Shown here: one piece after another, positions 1 through 6,807 of the stretch
How the letters are laid out: each line of letters opens with the position of its first letter
Numbering within the stretch: position 1 is the stretch's first letter
The notes under the pieces: generated by a model
What the model was told of the DNA's origin: nothing
What the model saw: only the letters and a program-made list of their open reading frames with translations
Database searches by the model: none
Assembly: GCA_038330145.1 (NCBI GenBank)
Contig: JBBQNR010000049.1
Location: forward strand, 1 to 21,285
Length of the DNA: 21,285 nucleotides
Source of the DNA: JBBQNR01 sp038330145
GTDB taxonomy: Bacteria > Actinomycetota > Thermoleophilia > Solirubrobacterales > JBBDJG01
Direction: 5' to 3'
Position numbers and translations under genes: made by a program

Positions 1-145
1 CCGCGTGCGTGCGGGGGCGAGGCAGATCAAGCTGGGCAAGGACGAGGGCGAAGCCCATGCTGGTTGCATGGGCGAGCTTGAGGACGCCGATCCAGCGCCG
101 GGATGACTCGTCATCCGTGCGTGCGTGGATCGTGGAATCAATCAT
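1..145 (-). CDS. partial ORF downstream of the acyl-CoA carboxylase gene, unknown product
   Basis: An open frame begins with ATG at 145, directly after the TAG stop of the carboxylase gene (148-146) with no gap, and runs 48 codons without a stop to the window edge. Third codon positions are about 77% G/C, which fits coding DNA here but is not strong proof. The visible residues begin MIDSTIHARTDDESSRRW and continue with a mildly hydrophobic stretch containing basic residues. I do not recognise a family. It does not resemble the small epsilon subunit that follows some actinobacterial carboxylase genes, nor a biotin carboxyl carrier. The abutting position suggests translation coupled to the carboxylase if the frame is real. 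Confidence 0.4.
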   Translation of the reverse strand, partial: MIDSTIHARTDDESSRRWIGVLKLAHATSMGFALVLAQLDLPRPRTHA

Positions 146-1699
146 CTAGACCGGCGTGACGGGGTTGCGGCGCTCGGAGAAGGCACGCTCCTTGCCCTCG
201 TAGAGCGAAAAACGACGCACAAGCTCGGGCCTCAGCGTCTCCGGCTCGATGACGGCGTCCACGACCAGCTCCGAGGCCAGGTGGAGGATGTCTATGTCCT
301 CCGCGTACTCGGTCCGCTTCTGCTCCACGAAGCGGGCCCGCTCGTCGTGATCCTCGACGGCCTGGATCTGGTTGTAGAAGACGGCGTTGATGGCGGCTTC
401 CGGCCCCATCACGGCGATCTGTGCCGTCGGCAGGGCGAGACAGCAGTCCGGCTCGAACGCCGGGCCCGCCATCGCGTATAGGCCCGCCCCGTAGCACTTG
501 CGCACCACCACCGAGATCTTCGGCACGGTCGCCTCCGAGACCGCCGAGATCATCTTGGCGCCAGAGCGGATGATGCCCTGGCGCTCGACCTTGGAGCCGA
601 TCATGAAGCCCGGCACGTCGGCGAGAAACAGAAGCGGCACGTTGAACGCGTTGCAGGTCCAGATGAAGCGGGCCGCCTTGTCGGACGAGTCGACGAACAG
701 CACGCCGCCCTTGACCTTGGGCTGGTTGGCGACGATGCCGAGCACGCGGCCGTCGAGGCGGGCGTAGCCGACGATCAGCTCAGGCGCCCAATCGGGCTGG
801 ACCTCGAGCCAGGAGCCCTCGTCGACGAGCGCGTCGATCAGCTCGTGCATGTCGAACGCCCTGTTCTGGTCGGCGGGCACGATCTCGCCGACCGGCCTCG
901 TGCTCGAAGGCTGCGCCGGCGGGGCGGGCGGCGGCAGCTCCCGCCAGTTGGAGGGGAAGTAGGACAGGTAGCGCCTCGCGAGGTCGATGCCCTCTTGGTC
1001 GGACGCGACCAGGAAGTGGCCGCATCCCGACACCGACGTGTGCATGCGCGCGCCTCCCATCTCCTCCAGCGTCACCTTCTCGCCGATCACCATCTCCGCC
1101 ATGCGCGGCGAGCCCAGGTACATCGAGGCGTTGCCCTCGCGCATGATCACGACGTCGCAGAAGGCGGGGATGTAAGCGCCGCCGGCGGCAGACGGCCCGA
1201 ACAGCACGCAGACCTGCGGAACGGCACCCGACAGCTTCACCTCGTTGTAGAAGATGCGCCCGGCGCCGCGGCGGCCGGGGAACATCTGCACCTGCTCGGT
1301 GATGCGGGCTCCTGCCGAGTCGACCAGGTAGATCATCGGCACGCGCTGCTTGAGCGCCTGCTCCTGGATGCGAAGGATCTTCTCGACCGTCTTCGGTCCC
1401 CACGAGCCCGCCTTGACCGTGGGGTCGTTGGCCATCAGCGCCACCTTGCGCCCGCCGACCAGCGCCATGCCCGTGACCACGCCGTCAGCTCCCAGGCCCT
1501 CCTTGTCCCAGTTGGCGAGCAACGCCTGCTCGGCGAAGGAACCGCTGTCGACCAGGTGCTCGACGCGGTCGCGGGCCGGGATCTTGCCCTGCTCCGGAAG
1601 GCGCTCGCGGTACTTGTCGGGGCCGCCGGCATAGGCGCGGTCGAGCGCCTCTAGGAGGCGGCCCCCGGTGTCCTGTGTGTTGGTCGGCTTGGACGTCAA
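146..1699 (-). CDS. acyl-CoA carboxylase, carboxyltransferase (beta) subunit
   Basis: Protein of 517 residues, the usual length of propionyl-/methylcrotonyl-/acetyl-CoA carboxylase beta subunits. It transfers a carboxyl group from biotin on a partner subunit to an acyl-CoA in the cytoplasm. Two crotonase-like carboxyltransferase halves are visible. The N-terminal half has the oxyanion segment GPSAAGGAYIPAF near residues 168-180. The C-terminal half has DVPGFMIGSKVERQGIIRSG at 361-380 and KCYGAGLYAMAGPAF at 401-415. The VERQGIIR form differs from what I recall of classical PCC (EYDGIIR) and MCC (EAGGIAK) sequences, so substrate preference is open. The start ATG overlaps the stop of the upstream hydroxyacyl-CoA dehydrogenase gene as ATGA (1699-1696), implying translational coupling. 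No biotin carboxylase or biotin carrier gene lies in the window, so its partner must be encoded elsewhere. Confidence 0.93.
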   Translation of the reverse strand: MTSKPTNTQDTGGRLLEALDRAYAGGPDKYRERLPEQGKIPARDRVEHLVDSGSFAEQALLANWDKEGLGADGVVTGMALVGGRKVALMANDPTVKAGSWGPKTVEKILRIQEQALKQRVPMIYLVDSAGARITEQVQMFPGRRGAGRIFYNEVKLSGAVPQVCVLFGPSAAGGAYIPAFCDVVIMREGNASMYLGSPRMAEMVIGEKVTLEEMGGARMHTSVSGCGHFLVASDQEGIDLARRYLSYFPSNWRELPPPAPPAQPSSTRPVGEIVPADQNRAFDMHELIDALVDEGSWLEVQPDWAPELIVGYARLDGRVLGIVANQPKVKGGVLFVDSSDKAARFIWTCNAFNVPLLFLADVPGFMIGSKVERQGIIRSGAKMISAVSEATVPKISVVVRKCYGAGLYAMAGPAFEPDCCLALPTAQIAVMGPEAAINAVFYNQIQAVEDHDERARFVEQKRTEYAEDIDILHLASELVVDAVIEPETLRPELVRRFSLYEGKERAFSERRNPVTPV

Positions 1700-2589
1700 T
1701 CGGTTGCGTGCTGCCGGTCCAGCGGCACCGGCTCGTCACCCGAGTAATCGTAGAACCCGCGACCTGTCTTGCGCCCCAGGAATCCGGCCGCGACCAGCTT
1801 GCGCAGGGTCGGGGGCGGCGCGACTCGCTTCTCGCGGTACTCCTCGAACATGATCTCCCCCACCGAGTTGCTGGTGTCGAGGCCGACGAAGTCGAGCAGC
1901 TCGAACGGCCCCATCGGGTGATTGGCGCCGCCCTTCATCGCGATGTCGATCTGCTCGATCGTGCCGAAGCCCTCCTCGTAGGCGCGGATGGCGTCGAAGA
2001 GGTAGGGGATCAGGAGGCGGTTGACGATGAAGCCCGCCTTGTCACGGGCGTGCACGACGGTCTTCTTGAGGCTCTTGCCGAACTCGAAGCCGGCCTCCAG
2101 CGTGCCGGTCGAGGTGGTGATCGCCTGCACGACCTCGAGCAGCGGCATCACCTGGGCGGGGTTGAAGAAGTGAAGGCCGAGGACATGCTCGGGCCGCTCG
2201 GTCGCCGCCGCCTGGTCCACGACTGTGAGCGAAGAGGTGTTGGTGGCGAACAGAGCCTGCTGCTTGACGATGTTGTCGAGCGTCTTCCACATCTCGATCT
2301 TGAGGCCCAGGTCCTCGGTGATCGCCTCGATCACGAGGTCGCTCTCGGCGAGGTCGTCGTAGGAGAGCGTTCCCTTGATGCGGCCGAAGACCTCGTCTGC
2401 CTGGGATTGCTCCATCCTGCCCTTTTCGACCGCGCGCGCGAGCTGCTTCTTGATCTTGCCGAGCCCGCTGTCGAGCCGCTCCTGGTCCACCTCGCGCACC
2501 ACGACTTCGTAGCCGGACTGCGCGCAGACCTGGGTGATGCCGTGTCCCATCAGGCCGCAACCGACCACGCCTACCCTCTTGATGTCCAT
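1696..2589 (-). CDS. hbd: 3-hydroxybutyryl-CoA dehydrogenase (3-hydroxyacyl-CoA dehydrogenase family)
   Basis: Protein of 297 residues, typical of single-domain bacterial enzymes that oxidise or reduce 3-hydroxyacyl-CoA with NAD(P). The N-terminal Rossmann fold has GCGLMG at residues 10-15. The family signature LHFFNPAQVMPLLEVV carries the catalytic His140, Asn143 and Glu152. The C-terminal dimerisation domain includes NHPMGPFELLDFVGLD and KTGRGFYDY. The frame stays open far upstream, but the start ATG at 2589 is fixed by the N-terminal MDIKRVGVVGCG sequence and by AGGAGG at 2599-2594. The gene is divergent from the enoyl-CoA hydratase gene across 102 bases and overlaps the carboxylase gene downstream. 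The pair could act in beta-oxidation, butyrate/PHB metabolism or branched-chain acyl-CoA breakdown. The sequence alone does not choose. Confidence 0.93.
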   Translation of the reverse strand: MDIKRVGVVGCGLMGHGITQVCAQSGYEVVVREVDQERLDSGLGKIKKQLARAVEKGRMEQSQADEVFGRIKGTLSYDDLAESDLVIEAITEDLGLKIEMWKTLDNIVKQQALFATNTSSLTVVDQAAATERPEHVLGLHFFNPAQVMPLLEVVQAITTSTGTLEAGFEFGKSLKKTVVHARDKAGFIVNRLLIPYLFDAIRAYEEGFGTIEQIDIAMKGGANHPMGPFELLDFVGLDTSNSVGEIMFEEYREKRVAPPPTLRKLVAAGFLGRKTGRGFYDYSGDEPVPLDRQHATD

Positions 2590-2645
2590 GTAGCCTCCTG
2601 TCGACGCCTGTGCGAGTGCCAGCGTATAGAAGGCCAAGGGCCGTG

Positions 2646-2662
2646 GCGGCGCGAGGCGCCGC
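2646..2662. promoter_or_regulatory. 7-base perfect inverted repeat in the divergent hbd / enoyl-CoA hydratase intergenic region
   Basis: GCGGCGC-GAG-GCGCCGC forms a perfect 7-base inverted repeat with a 3-base centre, 30 bases before the hydratase start codon. A TATAGA -10-like box lies just upstream at 2625-2630. The palindrome could be an operator for a dimeric regulator (TetR-type repressors often control such genes) or an RNA hairpin in the hydratase leader. The surrounding GC-only sequence makes chance palindromes more likely, so this is tentative. Confidence 0.3.
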
Positions 2663-2691
2663 GCGCGCGCCGACCAGAAGGGAGCCAGACC

Positions 2692-3501
2692 ATGAGCCAG
2701 CCAGTGACGGTGGAGGACGACGGACGCGTACGCCACGTGATCCTGAACCGGGCAGAGAAGCGCAACGCGCTCAATGCGGAGCTGATCCTGGCCCTGCGAG
2801 ACACGCTGCGCGAGGCGGCGGACGACGGTGACGTCCACTGTGTCGTGCTGCGCGGCGAGGGACCCTCCTTCAGCGCGGGCATCGACGTCTTCGAGCTCGG
2901 CTCGCTGGGCAACGAGACTCACGAGCTGCGCCCGTTTCGGAGCAGGTGCCTGGAGGCCGCGAACCTGCTGGAGGAGATGGCCAAGCCGACCATCGCCCAG
3001 ATCCAGGGAGCGTGCCGTGGCCTGGGCGCCGAGCTGGCCGTAGCCTGCGACATGCGCGTGATGGCCGACGACGTCAGCTTCGGCCTGCCGGAGGTGAGGC
3101 TGGGCCTGATCCCGGACGTCGGCGGCTCGACGCGCCTTCCCGCAATCGTGGGGCTCGGCAACGCCAAGGAGCTGGTGATGACCGGGCGCACGATCGGGGC
3201 AGCCGACTGTCACCGCATCGGGCTAGCCAACCGGCTGGTGCCGGTCGCGTCGCTGGCCGAGGAGACCCAGTCATTGGTGGACGAGCTGCTGGCGGCGGCG
3301 CCGCTGGCGGTCGGGCACTCGAAGCTGGTCCTGAACGCGGTGGCGCGCCCAACCCTGACGGCGAGCCTGGAGCAGGAGGTGACGATCCAGCAGATCCTGG
3401 TCGGCACCGAGGACTTCCTGGAGGCGGGCGCGGCGTTCATGGAGAAGCGCGAGCCGCAGTGGACCGGAGCGCCGCCCGGTCGCAAGGCGCCGAGCGCCTA
3501 G
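2692..3501 (+). CDS. enoyl-CoA hydratase/isomerase family protein (crotonase fold)
   Basis: Protein of 269 residues, the normal length for the crotonase family. It is expected to hydrate 2-enoyl-CoA to 3-hydroxyacyl-CoA in the cytoplasm. The CoA-binding/oxyanion segment FSAGIDVFELG lies at 60-70. Both catalytic acids of true hydratases are present: Glu114 in GLGAELAVACD and Glu134 in FGLPEVRLGLIPDVGG. The start is ATG at 2692, preceded by GAAGGGAG. Longer in-frame starts upstream run through the intergenic region and antisense to hbd, and are rejected. It is divergent from hbd and ends 19 bases before the convergent HMG-CoA lyase gene. Next to an HMG-CoA lyase and a carboxylase beta subunit it might be a methylglutaconyl-CoA hydratase of leucine breakdown, but that is contextual. 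Confidence 0.9.
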   Translation: MSQPVTVEDDGRVRHVILNRAEKRNALNAELILALRDTLREAADDGDVHCVVLRGEGPSFSAGIDVFELGSLGNETHELRPFRSRCLEAANLLEEMAKPTIAQIQGACRGLGAELAVACDMRVMADDVSFGLPEVRLGLIPDVGGSTRLPAIVGLGNAKELVMTGRTIGAADCHRIGLANRLVPVASLAEETQSLVDELLAAAPLAVGHSKLVLNAVARPTLTASLEQEVTIQQILVGTEDFLEAGAAFMEKREPQWTGAPPGRKAPSA

Positions 3502-3520
3502 ATCCCAGGCAGGTCCGGGC

Positions 3521-4456
3521 TCAGGCGCGGTGCCAGTCGACCGGCCCGGCGGTCAGCAGGTGGCCGCTGAGTGGTCGGCCGAGGATCTCCTGCGCCCGGC
3601 GCGCACAGCCGAGCAGGCGCTCGAGGTCGATGCCGGTCTCGATCCCCATCTCGTGCAGCATCGAGACCAGGTCCTCGGTGGCGATGTTGCCCGTTGCGCC
3701 CCTGGGCACCGGACAGCCACCCAACTCGCCGAACGAGCTCTCGAACGATTCGACTCCCGCCTCGATCGCGGCGAGCACGTTCGCCAGGCCCTGGCCGCGA
3801 GTGTTGTGGAAGTGCGCCGTCAGCTCCACCTCGCCGAGCCGCTCCCTTGCATGCTCGAAGAACGACCGTACCTGGATCGGATTCGCCATGCCGGTCGTGT
3901 CGCCGAAGGCGATCTCGTCACACCCCGCCGCCGCGAGCCGGCTCGCGATGCCGAACACTCGCTCCTCCGGGACCTCACCCTCGTAGGGACAGCCGAACGA
4001 GACCGAGATCACGCCCTCGCAGCGAAGCCCCTCGCCACGCGCGCGAGCGATCACGCGCTCGAGGCCCTGTAGCGACTCCTCGACCGAGCGGTTGACGTTC
4101 TTGCGGTTGTGCGTCTCGCTCGCAGACAGGAACAGGTTGACCTCGTCGAACAGCCTGCCGCCGGATTGTCGCACCAGCTCCAGCCCGCGCTCGAGGCCCT
4201 TCTCGTTCGGGATCAGGACCGTGTACGAGACATCCGGGTTGCGGCGTATCGCCTGCAGCACCTGCTCGGCGTCCGCAAGCTGAGGGATCACGTCGGGGCG
4301 CACGAAGGAGGTCACCTCCAGCCGCCGCAGGCCGGTCTGGGAGAGACAGTCGATCAACGCCACCTTGTCGGCGCTGTCGATCACCTCCGGCTCGTTCTGA
4401 AAGCCATCGCGCGGGCCGACCTCGCGAATGCTCACCGCTCTTGGAAGCTCGCTCAC
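3521..4456 (-). CDS. mvaB: hydroxymethylglutaryl-CoA lyase
   Basis: Protein of 311 residues, matching bacterial HMG-CoA lyases, which cleave HMG-CoA to acetoacetate and acetyl-CoA, the last step of leucine degradation. A DRE-TIM barrel is evident. It shows REVGPRDGFQNE with Arg16 and Asp17, SFVRPDVIPQLAD, metal ligands His215 and His217 in HFHNTRGQ, the catalytic Cys248 in GELGGCPVP, and Asn257 in ATGNIATED. These correspond to the human residues R41, D42, H233/H235, C266 and N275. The GTG at 4456 is chosen as start. GAGGAGG at 4477-4471, inside the repeat element upstream, lies about 12 to 15 bases before it and may serve as ribosome binding site. An alternative GTG seven codons in would also keep the catalytic core. 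The 170-base gap upstream is filled by the 166-base repeat. Confidence 0.93.
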   Translation of the reverse strand: MSELPRAVSIREVGPRDGFQNEPEVIDSADKVALIDCLSQTGLRRLEVTSFVRPDVIPQLADAEQVLQAIRRNPDVSYTVLIPNEKGLERGLELVRQSGGRLFDEVNLFLSASETHNRKNVNRSVEESLQGLERVIARARGEGLRCEGVISVSFGCPYEGEVPEERVFGIASRLAAAGCDEIAFGDTTGMANPIQVRSFFEHARERLGEVELTAHFHNTRGQGLANVLAAIEAGVESFESSFGELGGCPVPRGATGNIATEDLVSMLHEMGIETGIDLERLLGCARRAQEILGRPLSGHLLTAGPVDWHRA

Positions 4457-4460
4457 TGCC

Positions 4461-4625
4461 TAGTGGCCCTCCTCCAAACGTTTCACCGAAAACGACGGTG
4501 TCCGGAACCACCAGGCGGCGTCCTCGGTCACCCACGTACTCACCGAGTACGCGGGCTCTCTGCGTCCTTGCCTGGCGGCCCCGGAGCCGCGCCGTTTGCT
4601 GGCGAACGTTCCGAGAAGGGCCACT
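4461..4625 (-). repeat. structured intergenic repeat, long form with inverted ends
   Basis: This is the long copy of a repeat whose ends match the 52-base copy at 17557-17608. In the minus sense it begins AGTGGCCCTTCTCGG and ends GAGGAGGGCCACTA. Three nested stems can be drawn on the minus strand. The outer stem, 4462-4482 with 4605-4625, has 21 positions, one mismatch and two G-U pairs. The middle stem, 4502-4516 with 4570-4584, has 15 uninterrupted pairs, three of them G-U. The inner stem, 4531-4541 with 4545-4555, has 11 pairs, one of them G-U, around a 3-base loop. All six wobbles are G-U on the minus strand and would be A-C mismatches on the plus strand. It sits between two minus-strand genes and could be a processed leader, a regulatory RNA or a small mobile repeat. 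No protein is encoded. Confidence 0.7.
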
Positions 4626-4626
4626 G

Positions 4627-5376
4627 CTAGATCATGGCGAGGCCGCCGCTGACGCCCAGCGTCTGGCCCGTCACGTAAGAGGCGTCGTCCGAGCACAGGA
4701 AGGCGATCGTCGCGGCAACCTCGTCGGGCGATCCCATCCGCCTCAGAAGAGTGGACCCGACCATCGTCTCGATCACCTTTGGCCCGACATGGCCGAGCTC
4801 GGTCTCGGCTCGGCGCAGCAGGGGAGTGTCGATCGGCCCGGGCGCGACCGCGTTGCAGACCACGCCGTAGCGAGCACCCTCGCGTGCGATCGTCTTGGTG
4901 AAAGCGATCACGCCTCCCGTGGCCGCCGAGTAGGCAGCCGATCCACTGGAGCCGACGCGCCCCGCCTCGGAGGCGACGTTCACGATGCGGCCGTCTCCAC
5001 GCTCGATCATCCCCGGCAGCACCGCGTGAGTCGTGCGCATGACGCCGATCAGGTTGATCTGCACTATGCGCTCCCACATGTCCTCGGTGGTGTTCTTGAA
5101 AAAGCCGAATTCATCGGTGCCGGCGTTGTTGACGAGAATGGCGGCGGTGCCGATCGCCTGCCCCGCCGCGGCGATTGCCTCGTCGACCGACGCCAGATCA
5201 GTCACGTCCATGCGGATCGCCTCGCCGTCGATCTCCTCTGCAATCTCTCGAGCGCCGTCCATGTTGATGTCGCAGACCGCCACGCGCGCGCCCTCGCCCG
5301 CGAGGCGACGGCAGCAGGCAGCGCCGATTCCGCTCGCGCCGCCCGTCACGATCGCGCTCATGCCCTCCAGTCGCAC
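4627..5376 (-). CDS. SDR-family oxidoreductase with atypical active site
   Basis: Protein of 249 residues, a classical short-chain dehydrogenase in length and layout. The cofactor motif TGGASGIG is at 11-18, Asp60 lies in MDVTD, NNAG is at 83-86, the structural Asn is 108, Ser136 is in NVASEAG and Tyr149 in AAYSAATGG. The Lys expected four residues after the Tyr is Thr153 (codon ACG, plus-strand positions 4918-4920); relatives usually read YSASKGG. Lys is normally required for proton relay and for cofactor ribose binding. The C-terminus keeps PGPIDTP and YVTGQTLGVSGG. The closest remembered relatives are 2-hydroxycyclohexanecarboxyl-CoA (BadH-like) or 3-oxoacyl-ACP reductase types. The start is GTG at 5376 with no Shine-Dalgarno but a TAGGCT box six bases upstream. 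It is divergent from the P450 gene. Confidence 0.88.
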   Translation of the reverse strand: MRLEGMSAIVTGGASGIGAACCRRLAGEGARVAVCDINMDGAREIAEEIDGEAIRMDVTDLASVDEAIAAAGQAIGTAAILVNNAGTDEFGFFKNTTEDMWERIVQINLIGVMRTTHAVLPGMIERGDGRIVNVASEAGRVGSSGSAAYSAATGGVIAFTKTIAREGARYGVVCNAVAPGPIDTPLLRRAETELGHVGPKVIETMVGSTLLRRMGSPDEVAATIAFLCSDDASYVTGQTLGVSGGLAMI

Positions 5377-5382
5377 GGCGTG

Positions 5383-5388
5383 AGCCTA
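5383..5388 (-). promoter_or_regulatory. probable -10 box of a leaderless promoter for the SDR gene
   Basis: On the minus strand TAGGCT ends six bases before the GTG start at 5376, and no purine-rich ribosome binding site lies between. That spacing puts transcription start at or next to the start codon. No good -35 is visible. The presumed -35 region would overlap the -10 box of the divergent P450 gene. Confidence 0.4.
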
Positions 5389-5408
5389 CAGCGCACGAGC
5401 CGCGTCAG

Positions 5409-5414
5409 TACATT
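5409..5414 (+). promoter_or_regulatory. probable -10 box of a leaderless promoter for the P450 gene
   Basis: TACATT (TANNNT pattern) ends six bases before the GTG at 5421, with no Shine-Dalgarno sequence. Only 44 bases separate the two divergent start codons, so this promoter and the SDR promoter must overlap and could compete for polymerase. Confidence 0.4.
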
Positions 5415-5420
5415 TGACCG

Positions 5421-6776
5421 GTGACCCGGCTTCCTCCCGGCTCGAGGCTACCCGCGCCGATCCAGATGTGGCAATGGATCGCGCGGCCGATCCCGTTCCT
5501 GGAAAGCAACGGGCGCAGGTACGGCGACACGTTCACCGCTCGCTTCGTGCCCGGCGAGATCGTGTTCGTATCCGACCCCGAGCTGATCAAGCAGGTGTTC
5601 CAGGGCGACCCCGACGTGCTGCACGCCGGCGAGGGCAACGCGACGCCGCTCGAGCCCCTGATGGGAAAGAACTCGGTGCTGCTGCTCGACGGGCCCGAGC
5701 ACATGCGCCAGCGCAAGTTGATGCTGCCCTCGTTTCACGGCGAGCGCATGCAGCGCTACGGCGACCTGATGCGCGATATCACCGAGGACGAGATCGGCCG
5801 CTGGCCGCTGCGAGAGCCGTTCGGCCTGCGCCTTCGCACTCAGGCCATCACGCTCGAGATCATCATGCGAACGGTTTTCGGCATCGAGGACGCGGAGCGC
5901 CTGGCGAAGCTGCGAGACAGGCTCGGCCGCATGCTCGACATGGGAATGCACCCGGCCGCGCTGGCGCAGATCGTGATCACTCCGCTGCGCAAGACGATCG
6001 GTCGCAGGACATGGCAGCGGTTTCGGCGGCTGCGGGCCGACGTCAACGAGGTGCTGTACGACGAGATACGGCGGCGGCGCCAGGTCCCGGACCTCGCCGA
6101 CCGTGACGACGTGCTTTCGATCCTCGTCCAGGCGCGAGACGAAGAGGGCAGGCCGATGAGCGACGTCGAGCTTCGGGACGAGCTGATGACGTTGCTGGTC
6201 GCAGGCCACGAGACGACCGCGACCACGCTGGCATGGGCTTTCGACCTGCTGCTGCGCCACCCGCGAGAGCTGACGCTCCTACAGGAGGAGATGGAGGCCG
6301 GCGAAAGCGATCAATACCTGGACGCCGTGATCAAGGAAACACTTCGCATTCGACCGGTCGTGCCGGGGGTCGTGCGCAAGCTGACGGCGCCCTTCCGGCT
6401 GGACGGCTACGAGCTTCCCGCGGGCGTGCGCGTCGCCCCCAACATCTATCTCACCCACCGCCGGCCCGACGTCTACCCCGAGCCGGCCCGTTTCCGTCCC
6501 GAGCGCTTCCTCGAGAGCCCGGCGGACACCTACTCCTGGATTCCGTTCGGAGGCGGCATCAGGCGCTGCCTCGGCGCGAGCTTCGCCCTCTACGAGCTGA
6601 AGGTCGTGATCCCGACCATCCTTCGCAACGTCGAGCTTCGTGCCGTCGGGGATGGCCCCGAGGCGATCCGGCGCCGTGCGATCACGTTCGTTCCGGCTCA
6701 CGACGCAATGGTCGAGGTCGAGAGCTTCCCCGATCTCGCCGCGCGCGGTTCGCGCCCCGCGCCGATGGCGGCCTAG
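5421..6776 (+). CDS. cytochrome P450 (CYP135/138-like by sequence feel)
   Basis: Protein of 451 residues, a full-length soluble bacterial P450 that would hydroxylate a hydrophobic substrate using electrons from a ferredoxin system. No ferredoxin or reductase gene is adjacent. Landmarks are the proline-rich N-terminus PPGSRLP, the I-helix oxygen-activation motif AGHETT at 261-266, the K-helix ETLR (Glu306-Arg309), the FRPERFLE segment, and the heme loop FGGGIRRCLG with Cys383 as thiolate ligand. No membrane anchor is evident. LHAGEGN and LLLDGPEHMRQRKLMLPSFH recall mycobacterial CYP135/138 families and their relatives. The start is GTG at 5421, chosen because PPGSR follows directly. The frame ends 31 bases before npdG, so readthrough into the F420 operon is possible. 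Confidence 0.93.
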   Translation: MTRLPPGSRLPAPIQMWQWIARPIPFLESNGRRYGDTFTARFVPGEIVFVSDPELIKQVFQGDPDVLHAGEGNATPLEPLMGKNSVLLLDGPEHMRQRKLMLPSFHGERMQRYGDLMRDITEDEIGRWPLREPFGLRLRTQAITLEIIMRTVFGIEDAERLAKLRDRLGRMLDMGMHPAALAQIVITPLRKTIGRRTWQRFRRLRADVNEVLYDEIRRRRQVPDLADRDDVLSILVQARDEEGRPMSDVELRDELMTLLVAGHETTATTLAWAFDLLLRHPRELTLLQEEMEAGESDQYLDAVIKETLRIRPVVPGVVRKLTAPFRLDGYELPAGVRVAPNIYLTHRRPDVYPEPARFRPERFLESPADTYSWIPFGGGIRRCLGASFALYELKVVIPTILRNVELRAVGDGPEAIRRRAITFVPAHDAMVEVESFPDLAARGSRPAPMAA

Positions 6777-6792
6777 GTCTCGGTTGAGGCGC

Positions 6793-6798
6793 TAGCCT
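6793..6798 (+). promoter_or_regulatory. possible -10 box before npdG
   Basis: TAGCCT lies nine bases before the GTG start of npdG in the 31-base gap after the P450 gene, and no Shine-Dalgarno sequence is present. This fits a leaderless internal promoter for the F420 operon. The -35 side is poor and would fall in the end of the P450 gene, so cotranscription with the P450 gene remains the main alternative. Confidence 0.25.
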
Positions 6799-6807
6799 AC
6801 GCCGATC

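Noticed and set aside
1675..2691. Upstream extension of the enoyl-CoA hydratase frame
   Set aside because: The frame is open through hbd antisense sequence, but the crotonase fold begins at the ATG at 2692, which has its own ribosome binding site.
146..4456. Confident naming of the region as a leucine (liu) operon
   Set aside because: Key subunits and the isovaleryl-CoA dehydrogenase are absent, the genes are on both strands, and the carboxylase motif is not the MCC form.
4461..4625. Possibility that the long repeat is an insertion sequence or CRISPR-like array
   Set aside because: It is too short for a transposase and has no direct repeat-spacer pattern. Only terminal inverted repeats and internal hairpins are present.
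4441..5424. 327-codon plus-strand frame across the long repeat and SDR gene
   Set aside because: It runs antisense to the SDR gene. The apparent peptide from the repeat is translated inverted-repeat DNA, not a protein.
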